Source of the DNA: Kaistia adipata DSM 17808
Lineage (GTDB): Bacteria; Pseudomonadota; Alphaproteobacteria; Rhizobiales; Kaistiaceae
Direction: 5' to 3'
Assembly: GCF_000423225.1 (NCBI RefSeq)
Contig: NZ_KE383991.1
Location: forward strand, 1,250,217-1,314,216
Length of the DNA stretch: 64,000 nucleotides
A program made the translations under genes and the position numbers. Shown piece after piece: positions 44,601 to 50,669 of this stretch. Numbering within the stretch: position 1 is the first letter of the stretch; each line of letters starts with the position of its first letter. Under the pieces are notes generated by a model. That model ran no database searches and had not been told where the DNA came from. It worked only from the letters and a program-made list of their open reading frames with translations.

Positions 44601-44602
44601 GA
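38654..44602 (+). CDS. DUF4011-helicase-nuclease-DUF3320 protein, Hhe-type anti-phage defence
   Basis: A 1982-residue protein, GTG start with GGGGGGA upstream. Domains in order: a beta-sandwich then transglutaminase-like region (Cys220 in VGTCLDTTLLYAA, His246 in TAGHAFVGLW); DUF4011 from about 375 (RKLLDLTLRNKLLNFKDTR); a UPF1-like superfamily 1 helicase with Walker A GPPGTGKS at 687-694, Walker B DEAS at 1323-1326, motif WHYRSRHESLI near 1392 and LNVAITRAR at 1559; a Vsr/MTES_1575-type endonuclease at about 1620-1710 (ESPFEDAV, RIDLGIVDP, VECDGATYH, then RDRDRLRENVLIQLGW); and DUF3320 from about 1820. This fusion is the single-gene Hhe system reported by Gao and colleagues. Metal-nuclease residues E/D appear intact. 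It stands alone, without partner genes. Confidence 0.85.
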   Translation: MTEQLLNIRAFTAGHLSVAFHQNAIPAISEIVIENTSEIDATDLLIEVVSEPAFARPLAIRIERIAAGNIHHVRTPDLPLDAGFLRGLKEGVRGSLSFRLAASGEPVATEIVEFQLLPPAQWGGVGATPELLAAFVRPNDPAIDAVLRDAATRLAEAGKSSAIDGYTSGRKERVWELASAIWSALAARGIAYVLPPASFERTGQKVRGPSDILERRVGTCLDTTLLYAACLEQAGLHPLVVLTAGHAFVGLWLKNEGFPTAVVDDVQSLRKRRDLEDMLFVETTLLTQTPAARFAHAIEKGNRQVDEDASAPLELAIDIQRSRTRGIRPLELGEASGTTRPMTDVPAAEIALEEAPAFVQEIVVREEEDPTVDRLERWKRKLLDLTLRNKLLNFKDTRKAITLDCPAPATLEDMLAGGERFKLLGRADVLTGADQRDAGLFEAQRQDDGRRSFLLQALSQRELHTDLTDKELDARLTDLYRLTRTAFEEGGSNILFLAFGFLKWSAKEGSPPCRAPLVLIPASLQRSSVRAGFRLALHDEEPRFNPTLLQLLRQDFSLRMPELEKELPIDENGLDIDRILQIVRTHVRDLPGWEVTAEVMLSTFSFTKFLMWKDLVDRTELLKRNPVVRHLIDTPKHSYSDPASFPEAHDIDRDHHPVDVFAPLSADSSQLAAVLAAASGKDFVLFGPPGTGKSQTIANMISQCLALGKTVLFVSQKTAALEVVQRRLKAIGLGEYCLEVHSTKAQKAQVLGQLKTAWHERAAPDASQWQEATAELGRLRDELNALVAALHNRRSNGMTAYQGFSQVIGTRDLVEDIVLDWGSQEHTPAEREALAEIVRKLRTDMGAIGNPAQHPLRGLEVVSWTPAWRTRILDAGKQYTVAANAFEGLAERFGETVGLAVPPDVASLDALEALGAVLTDPNAPLGSRLLAPEGDLLASALTTIEVLQQQARAPTQRLQSDYAPSIFGEDLTALRAEWTEASASNFLVRGSRQRKVRDKLQAFASKQVGEDVARELIALIELRDIVEKVNEASEPLRAVGLKANGLDVELEGLRAALAWSERARSAAARIAGPLALQPSDIIGHVIMLLRDYRDLLAAGGQAHSAYQAFAAGLRELATTEAELAGLAARETLTERGDAWPGDGPRMVQRWMANLNRIQDWCHWNATAESARQSGLRPIVDAVLAGQVAPDAIETAFRGAYARWWIDEIVTNDPVLRSFSVTRQEDAIARFRAADERVSELAKLIVRARLKGDIPPPTAFGADPEWGTLARELTKRARHQPLRQLFGTIPTVLTRLTPCVMMSPLSIAQYLPADSRPFDVVIFDEASQIPVWDAIGAIARGNQVVIVGDPEQLPPTSVGERGIDEIEDGTDVADQESILDECLASNIPPRRLTWHYRSRHESLIAFSNQEYYRGQLITSPSAVTEDTAVRYVHVPNGVYERGAGRVNREEARAVVADIVRRLSEPDFERDRSSLGIVTFNGEQQRLIENLLDAERRNRPELEPFFDPKRWHEPVFVKNLENVQGDERDVILFSVAVAPDASGRAVATISSLNKEGGHRRLNVAITRARREMVVFATLHPDQIDLSRTAARGVRDFKHFLEFAQRGTRALAEAFALTGGGTESPFEDAVKTALESRGWIVHTQIGVSGFRIDLGIVDPDAQGSYLAGVECDGATYHRSATARDRDRLRENVLIQLGWRIRRVWSPDWWMNAPAAFERLHDQLLSDLEASRAEREAREAAARTAPEPTIEAASIDTAEAGVQPFDTAADAPPDIEVQEEPADFDQPGLPPPHIPSPSVGTYAAPPSLPDRTPPAAPAGYRQTDLREAGFEPDGERFYDPAHQSTIRAMVKHVLSEEAPIYADLLVQRIARAHGFSRAANRIRETVLAAAGSSYPRTTDDERLLLWHHDQDATAIFAFRGLAEARDHSDIPIVELASLAQLYLAEGADREEAVRRMAQELDLGRLRATTRERLERAVDQAVKAASN

Positions 44603-44752
44603 CGACGATGTCAGACCGCCTGGTTGCGAAGAATTGGAAGCGATCCTGACTTGACAAGAATATCATAACCAACTTCGAGCTCGCCAGGTATCATTGTTGC
44701 CATTCTCGATTGATTGTCCGAAGCGAGGAATTCGATCTAGAGGGAGGGCGGC

Positions 44753-44775
44753 CCGGATTCGTCAGAAGAATCCGG
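44753..44775. terminator. Hairpin between defence gene and catabolic operon
   Basis: CCGGATTC at 44753-44760 pairs with GAATCCGG at 44768-44775, an 8-bp stem with a 7-base loop between convergent genes. It is a candidate weak terminator. The surrounding 180 bp hold no gene. Confidence 0.45.
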
Positions 44776-44786
44776 ATCATATGGTC

Positions 44787-46415
44787 TCATTTAGGTATAG
44801 TCTTGGTAGTATAACTCAATTCGGCGAAATTATCGCGGATGTACTCAGAAGCTCGTAGCGCCAGTGCCGAAATAGTGGGGGTCGGATTCACCACCCCCCC
44901 GGTCGCCAGTACCGAGCCATCAACAATGAACATGTTCGGCACGTCCCAGGATTGATGCCAACCATTGACCACCGAGTCTTCTGGATCGTCTCCCATCCGG
45001 CAGGTGCCAATCATGTGCCAGGCCGGGGTTCTGTAGACGCCGCTTTCGTCGCGGTAATCTTGTAGGGCGACATCGAAAGCGCCAGCCGCATCCGCAACAT
45101 CGACCATCCGGTCAAGCATGAAGTTCATCATCCTCCGGTCGTTTTCGCCCGGTTCATAGTGCATGCTGATTACCGGAACTCCGTCCTCGTCCGTTGCCTC
45201 GTCATTGAGGAAGACGCGGTTATCGGGGCTTGGAAGATCATCGCCGATCGCAAAAAAGCCGATTGAATGGCCGAAGCGGCTGGCAATCCAATCATGATGC
45301 CCGGCCCCCCAAGGCGCCCGCGTATTTGTGAGCCAGCCTGCCGCCATCTCTCCTGGCGACGGAGTCGAAGTCAGGCAGTTGAAGTTGAAGCCGTTTACAA
45401 ATCCCCGGCTGATATCGGTTTCGGCAAATTCCCGCGAAAACAGCGAGGCGATATAGCCCATCTGAGCATTTACCGGCTCGTCAACCCAGATTTGCGCCCC
45501 GACCAGGGTATGATGAAGCAGGTTGCGCCCGACATGCCCCGAACTGTTGGCCAGATTGTCCGAAGCCAAAAGCAGGCGCGGCGTGCCGACACCATTGGCT
45601 GCAACGATAACCACGCGGGCGCGGGTGCGCTCCTCCGCTCCGGTGATGCGATTTTTCCAGATCGCTCCCGACGCCCGCCCATCCGCTCCGGTCTCAATCC
45701 GCAACACGCGGGCATGTGTCTTGAGTTCCGCTCCCGCGGCAAGCGCCTTCGGCCAGACCGATTGCGAAAAGAGCGACATCGAGCCGCGCGGACAGCCATT
45801 GCACATTCCGCAGCCGTTACAGGCGGGGCGCCCATCATAGTCCCGCGAAATAACCCCTGCCTCGACCGGCCACCAGTGCCAGCCAAGTTTGTCAAAGGCC
45901 TTGGCGAGACGCTGTGCGGCCAGGCCAAACGGTAGCGGCCCCGTCGGACATTCCTCACGTGGCGGCATGGCCGGATCGCCACAGAGCCCGCTCACGCCCA
46001 CAATACGATCTACGCGCTCGTAGAAGGGCGCGATCTCCTCGTAGGAGATGGGCCAGTTCGGCTGCAGTCCATGTTCATCGCCCTTGCGGAAGTCCGAGGG
46101 ACGATAGCGCGGCCAGATTGCGCCGTAGGCATTTGTGGAGCCCCCGACACCATTCCACATCAGCACCTGACTAGAATCGCTGTGAACCGGATAGCCGTCA
46201 GCATGCAGGCGGCGGTTCACATCCGGATTCCAGTTGGTCTGTCGCTGCCAACTCCAGTCCGTGTGGGAGTGGACAAAATCCTTACGTTCTATCCAGCCGC
46301 CCTGTTCGAGACAGATCACATCCAGGCCCGCCTGCGCCAGCACCATGGCCGACAGCGCACCTGTCGCACCGGAGCCGATGATCAAAACGTCGCGCACATC
46401 GTCTCTCGCGATCAT
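44787..46415 (-). CDS. GMC family oxidoreductase (gluconate/sugar dehydrogenase large subunit-like)
   Basis: A 542-residue flavoprotein. The FAD-binding GxGxxG is in LIIGSGATGALSAMVLAQAG, with CLEQGG next. A four-cysteine motif, ACNGCGMCNGCPRGS near residue 205, is typical of gluconate-2-dehydrogenase and FAD-glucose dehydrogenase large subunits, and may hold an iron-sulfur cluster. The C-terminal GMC_oxred_C region has HMIGTCRMGDDPEDSVVN and LATGGVVNPTPTISALALRAS with the catalytic histidine. It should oxidise a sugar or polyol hydroxyl. Its start overlaps the stop of the small-subunit gene. No cytochrome c subunit is encoded next to it. Confidence 0.87.
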   Translation of the reverse strand: MIARDDVRDVLIIGSGATGALSAMVLAQAGLDVICLEQGGWIERKDFVHSHTDWSWQRQTNWNPDVNRRLHADGYPVHSDSSQVLMWNGVGGSTNAYGAIWPRYRPSDFRKGDEHGLQPNWPISYEEIAPFYERVDRIVGVSGLCGDPAMPPREECPTGPLPFGLAAQRLAKAFDKLGWHWWPVEAGVISRDYDGRPACNGCGMCNGCPRGSMSLFSQSVWPKALAAGAELKTHARVLRIETGADGRASGAIWKNRITGAEERTRARVVIVAANGVGTPRLLLASDNLANSSGHVGRNLLHHTLVGAQIWVDEPVNAQMGYIASLFSREFAETDISRGFVNGFNFNCLTSTPSPGEMAAGWLTNTRAPWGAGHHDWIASRFGHSIGFFAIGDDLPSPDNRVFLNDEATDEDGVPVISMHYEPGENDRRMMNFMLDRMVDVADAAGAFDVALQDYRDESGVYRTPAWHMIGTCRMGDDPEDSVVNGWHQSWDVPNMFIVDGSVLATGGVVNPTPTISALALRASEYIRDNFAELSYTTKTIPK

Positions 46416-46954
46416 CGCTTCATGCCCCAGGCAGTGGTGATCCGGCGGCCAAGCTCAAGCGTGGAAACATCAACCCTCGCTACTGCCTCGGTGGGTATCC
46501 AGTGCCCACGACCATGCGTGGGAGTCTGTGTCGCTCGGTCGAAAGGCGGGAGATCGTAGCCGTTGAGGTGCGGGCGGGCGTGGAGCGGTGTTCCCCGGCC
46601 GTTGATCACCTCTATCACCCCAGGGGTCGCGTAATAGGCGAAGTAGGCAGCGTCGCGCCGCCAACCGAAGAGCTTTGGCTCGGAGGCTTCCAGATTTTGC
46701 ACGGCCTCAAGGCGCGCCGCACCATCGAGATTTCCAAAGGGCGCGCCGATAGCAACAAGGGCAGCTGTCAACGCTGGAAGGCTGGCGTCTCCCTTCTCCT
46801 CGATGAAGCGTAGCTGCAAGCTGTACTGCACGCCCACATCTCGACCCGAGGGCCACTCCTCGTTGCCGGGAATCAACTCGCCAACCAGATCGGCGAGCGC
46901 TTCGACGAGGAGGTTTGGACGATGGTGCGCTACGATATTCGACGTCTTGTTCAT
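46412..46954 (-). CDS. Gluconate 2-dehydrogenase subunit 3 family protein
   Basis: A 180-residue protein matching the subunit 3 pattern: LVEALADLVGELIPGNEEWPSG, FGWRRDAAYFAYYATPGVIEVING, then LNGYDLPPFDR. It pairs with the GMC large subunit as a chaperone-like small subunit. The usual Tat signal of periplasmic subunit 3 proteins is missing: it begins MNKTSNIVAHHRPN. This suggests a cytoplasmic enzyme pair. ATG at 46952-46954 with GAGGAG six bases before it. Confidence 0.82.
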   Translation of the reverse strand: MNKTSNIVAHHRPNLLVEALADLVGELIPGNEEWPSGRDVGVQYSLQLRFIEEKGDASLPALTAALVAIGAPFGNLDGAARLEAVQNLEASEPKLFGWRRDAAYFAYYATPGVIEVINGRGTPLHARPHLNGYDLPPFDRATQTPTHGRGHWIPTEAVARVDVSTLELGRRITTAWGMKR

Positions 46955-46977
46955 GGGCGGCTCCTCGGAGACCAGCG

Positions 46978-48462
46978 TCAGCACAAAACTCGCTGGGGCA
47001 AGGTTATCATCCGAATTTCTGTCATCGCCTCGAGCGTATGCCGACCACCAAGACGACCCGCGCCGCTCTTGGTGCCGCTTCCGCCACCAAAGGGCAGATG
47101 GATCTCCCAGTAGGTCGTTGAGGCATTAATATTGACGATACCGGCAGTCAGTTCGCCCGCCATCGCCATCGCAGTCTCAACATCACCGGAAAAAACCGAC
47201 ATGGAGAGCCCATAGTCCGTGTCCCGCGCCACCCGCATCAACTCGGCATCGCCCTCCAGCGGGATGATCGGAACCACCGGACCGAAGGTCTCTTCCTTGG
47301 CGATGCGCATATCGGGCGTCACGTCTGTCAGCACCGTCGCTGCGTAAAAGAGATCGCTGCCCAGTTCCGGCAGCGACTTGCCGCCGGCGAGGAGCTTCGC
47401 ACCCTGTGCCACGGCCTCGTTGACATGATCGGCCGTCTTGGTTGCAACCGCCTGGTTGTTCAGCGGTCCCATGGTCGTGCCCTGATGCAGCGGATCTCCG
47501 ACGTGTTCTGCCCCAGCCAGCTTGGCAATTTTCTGCGCCAGTTCTCCGGCGATCCGACCGTCGGCCAGAACACGGCCGGTTGCCGCACAAACCTGCCCCG
47601 AGTTGAAGAACGCACCACCGGCCGCCGCTTTGGCCGCGGTATCGAGGTCGGCATCGTAGCGCACGATCATGGGGCCATTGCCGCCAAGCTCAAGTAACAT
47701 AGGCTTGCCTGCGCCACGTTCGGCGATCCGTCGCCCAGTCGCCGCAGAGCCCGTAAATCCGATGGCGTGGGTGCCGGGGTTCGCAACGATCTCGTCCCCA
47801 ACCTCTGCGCCTTCACCCAGAACAAGGTTAATCAACCCGTCGGGCAATCCCGCTTCAGCCAGGACCCGCATGAAGGCCACAGCCACCAATGCGGTGCTCG
47901 GCGCCGGGACCCAGACCACGGCATTGCCGGTAGCGATGGCAGGGGCGAGATATTCCGTAGGGATGTTGACTGGGAAGTTCCATGGCGTGATCACTGCATA
48001 GACGCCGCGCGGATAGCGCCGAGTTATCACCAGCCGGTCCGGCGTTTCGGCAGGAAGGACCTCTCCTGTCATATACTTGACGAGCTCGGCATTCATCCGA
48101 AAGCCATCAGCGGCCTTGCTTACCTCGCCCATGGCCTGCGCGAGCGGCTTGCCCTGCTCCATGGACAGGACACGTGCAACCTCCGGTACCCGTTCGTCGA
48201 TCGCGGAGGCCAGCTTCACGCAGAGAGCCGCACGCTCCCAGACCGGTATCCTCGACCATGCCGCCTGCGCTTTGGCGGCTGCCGCTATGGCGCGCTGCGC
48301 CGTGGCGCGGCTGCTCTTCGGCAGGCGGCTGATAGCCTGCCCTGTGGCGGGATTGATGACATCAGAATGGGCGGCCTCTCTATCCTCCCACGCACCGCCA
48401 ATGAAATTTCCGGGAGAAGAAACCAGTTCGGGCAAGCCGCCCGATGCGTATTTTGCCGTCAC
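46978..48462 (-). CDS. NAD(P)-dependent aldehyde dehydrogenase
   Basis: A 494-residue ALDH superfamily enzyme. The NAD site ITPWNFPVNIP, the general base glutamate LLELGGNGPM (about residue 258), the nucleophile cysteine FNSGQVCAATGR (about 293) and the late EETFGPVVPIIP motif are present. The usual lysine of the KPS/KPA motif is replaced: the segment reads VVWVPAPSTAL, which may alter cofactor preference. GTG start overlaps the deacetylase stop (GTGA), with GAAGG upstream. In this operon it should oxidise an aldehyde to an acid downstream of the GMC enzyme. Confidence 0.88.
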   Translation of the reverse strand: MTAKYASGGLPELVSSPGNFIGGAWEDREAAHSDVINPATGQAISRLPKSSRATAQRAIAAAAKAQAAWSRIPVWERAALCVKLASAIDERVPEVARVLSMEQGKPLAQAMGEVSKAADGFRMNAELVKYMTGEVLPAETPDRLVITRRYPRGVYAVITPWNFPVNIPTEYLAPAIATGNAVVWVPAPSTALVAVAFMRVLAEAGLPDGLINLVLGEGAEVGDEIVANPGTHAIGFTGSAATGRRIAERGAGKPMLLELGGNGPMIVRYDADLDTAAKAAAGGAFFNSGQVCAATGRVLADGRIAGELAQKIAKLAGAEHVGDPLHQGTTMGPLNNQAVATKTADHVNEAVAQGAKLLAGGKSLPELGSDLFYAATVLTDVTPDMRIAKEETFGPVVPIIPLEGDAELMRVARDTDYGLSMSVFSGDVETAMAMAGELTAGIVNINASTTYWEIHLPFGGGSGTKSGAGRLGGRHTLEAMTEIRMITLPQRVLC

Positions 48463-49610
48463 GATTGCAGGCCTTCAGATTGATGGAACCATTTTCCGTC
48501 GATGATGCAGCCTTCGGCGAACAGCCGCTCCTTGACCTTCACCACCTCGCCAAGGACGTCCTCGAGTGCGAAATCGCCCTGTCGAACCGACAGAATCGAG
48601 GCGTCCCCTTCCGTTCCCGGCTTCAGACTGCCGAGGCCTGGGCGGCGAAGTGCACGGGCTGGAATCTCGGTGGATGCACGCACAATGTCGTAGAGTGACA
48701 TGCCAAGCGGCATGAACTTGGACATCGTGGTGACCTGGTCATAGGCGGGGCCGTCTATGCACAATGCATGCACGTCGGAAGAGATGACATCCGGCGGGAA
48801 GCCCTTGTCCATCATGCCGCGCGCGGTCTTCCAACTGAATGAGCCCATCCCGTGGCCGATATCGAAATAGACCCCCCGCTCTCGTGCGGCCAACAACGCT
48901 GGCTTGACCTCACCATCGCCCGTAAGCGGAGAATTCGGGAAAGGCCGGTAGCAATGGGTCAGCACATCGCCGGGGCGCAGCATATCGACGACCGCCTCAT
49001 AGCTCGGCGGCGGCTCGTCGATATGGCACATCACTGGCAAGGCGGTCTCGTCGGCGACTTGCAGCGCGACGACAAGCGGATCGATTCCGGTCGGGCCTGA
49101 AGCATGACGGCCAATCCGCACCTTGATACCGATAATATTCTTCGGATCCGAATGAGCAACTTCGACCGCCTCCCGCGCGGCTAGCAGCCGGGGATCATGA
49201 CTTTCGCCCACCATGATACGCTTGGAGAAGCCGTAGATTCCCGCGAAGGAGACATGGAGATAAGCAAGGATCCGGACCGCCGAAGGTTCGATCACATGCT
49301 TGCGAAATCCCGGATAGTTGCCAGGTCCGGCACTTCCGGTATCGACCGCCGTCGTTACTGCCGTCGTCCGAGCAAAATCCTCGGCGTCGATGCCCAGCGA
49401 CGTGCCTCCCCAGTAGACGTGGGTATGCAAGTCGATCAGACCAGGCGTTAGGATATAGCCGGTCAGATCCTTGGCCTCGCGTGCCTCCCCGGGGAGGGAC
49501 TTGCCGATTGCCGCCACTTTGCCGCCAGTAAAGGCGACATCGTGCACCTCGTCTAGGCCCTGCCCAGGATCGATGACCCTGGCATTGCGGAGTATGAGGT
49601 CGAAGGTCAT
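48459..49610 (-). CDS. Amidohydrolase/deacetylase family metallohydrolase
   Basis: A 383-residue amidohydrolase. The metal site TPGLIDLHTHVYWGG (HxH) is followed by GIKVRIGRH with the bridging lysine, HIDEPP, LTHCYRPFPNS, FDIGHGMGSF and the late aspartate ISSDVHALC. The pattern matches the EF0837-like amidohydrolase/deacetylase family, which removes acyl groups from amino acids or amino-sugar acids. The ATG at 49608-49610 has AGGA upstream. It sits in the same operon as the aldehyde dehydrogenase. Confidence 0.85.
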   Translation of the reverse strand: MTFDLILRNARVIDPGQGLDEVHDVAFTGGKVAAIGKSLPGEAREAKDLTGYILTPGLIDLHTHVYWGGTSLGIDAEDFARTTAVTTAVDTGSAGPGNYPGFRKHVIEPSAVRILAYLHVSFAGIYGFSKRIMVGESHDPRLLAAREAVEVAHSDPKNIIGIKVRIGRHASGPTGIDPLVVALQVADETALPVMCHIDEPPPSYEAVVDMLRPGDVLTHCYRPFPNSPLTGDGEVKPALLAARERGVYFDIGHGMGSFSWKTARGMMDKGFPPDVISSDVHALCIDGPAYDQVTTMSKFMPLGMSLYDIVRASTEIPARALRRPGLGSLKPGTEGDASILSVRQGDFALEDVLGEVVKVKERLFAEGCIIDGKWFHQSEGLQS

Positions 49611-49714
49611 TGGAATGGTCCTGTCATGTCGGTCAGCGTGAGTGCCGACCCGTCAGAGGGCGGCGCCAGACTCGGCATCGAAGCGATATACGCGCGATTG
49701 CGGCGCAGAGAGCG

Positions 49715-50659
49715 TCACCTCCTGCCCGCGCTCCAGCCGATATCGGCCGTAGTGGCCTTCACGAGCGTCCCACCCACTTCCACATCCAAGAAGTAGACAT
49801 GGCCTGCCGGTTCAACCATCGCAAGCGTGCCAGTAACGGCGAAATCATCAGTATTCGCCTTCCCGTCTTTAACCAGGTTCATGTCATGTGGTCGGGCACC
49901 AATAATAATTTTCGCATTTCCATTCGGAGCTGGAAGAATGTTCATCTTCGGAGAACCAATGAACTCGGCGACGAAACGGTTGATAGGATTTCGATAAACC
50001 GTCATCGGATCGTCGAATTGCTGCAAGTGACCATTGGACAAGACAGCGATCCTGTCTGACATGACCATCGCTTCTTCCTGATCATGGGTGACAAACAGCA
50101 CGGTCAGCCCCAGCTCTCGCGCCAATCGCTTTATCTCGGTGCGCATGTGGACCCGCAGACCCGCATCGAGATTGGAGAGCGGCTCATCCATCAACAACGC
50201 GGCAGGATTGCGCACGATGGCACGGCCAACAGCCACGCGCTGACGTTGACCGCCGGAGAGGTCCGACGGTGACCGATCCAGCAGGCCGGTCAGCCCAAGG
50301 AGCTCGGCCGCCCAGTTCACCTGCTTGGTGACAAGGGCAGAGTCCAATTTTTGCCGACGCAGCGGGAACGCAATGTTCTCGCGCACCGACATGTGCGGGT
50401 AGAGCGCATAGTCCTGGAAGACGAGCGCAATATTGCGTTCCCGCGCACCGCGGTCGGCAACATCGTTTCCATTGAAGAGGACACGACCGCCGGAAATCTC
50501 CTCCAGCCCAGCGACGCAATATAGAAGCGTTGACTTTCCGCATCCCGATGGTCCGAGTAAGGAAACAAATTCCCCATCTTTGATATCAAGGCTGACCGAA
50601 TGGAGGGCTTTAACGCCACCATAGTCTTTCCTGACATTTTCTACATTTATCGATGACAT
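49715..50659 (-). CDS. Sugar ABC transporter ATP-binding protein, UgpC/MsmK-like, frameshifted C-terminus
   Basis: An ATPase of the CUT1 UgpC family. Walker A GPSGCGKST, Q-loop VFQDYALYPHMSV, signature LSGGQRQRVAVGRAI, Walker B LLMDEPLSNLD and switch histidine FVTHDQEEA are intact. The C-terminal TOBE region reads as expected up to VEVGGTLVKATTADI, then the frame changes and stops after GWSAGRR. In the neighbouring frame the normal ending continues (YRLERGQEVTL...SRVYRFD) to a stop at 49653-49655. A one-base deletion near 49741-49748 explains this, so the true gene was 49653-50659. The ATPase core is complete and may still work. It serves the fused permease upstream and could also energise the 2.7-5.8 kb importer. 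Confidence 0.8.
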   Translation of the reverse strand: MSSINVENVRKDYGGVKALHSVSLDIKDGEFVSLLGPSGCGKSTLLYCVAGLEEISGGRVLFNGNDVADRGARERNIALVFQDYALYPHMSVRENIAFPLRRQKLDSALVTKQVNWAAELLGLTGLLDRSPSDLSGGQRQRVAVGRAIVRNPAALLMDEPLSNLDAGLRVHMRTEIKRLARELGLTVLFVTHDQEEAMVMSDRIAVLSNGHLQQFDDPMTVYRNPINRFVAEFIGSPKMNILPAPNGNAKIIIGARPHDMNLVKDGKANTDDFAVTGTLAMVEPAGHVYFLDVEVGGTLVKATTADIGWSAGRR

Positions 50660-50669
50660 CGGATAAACC

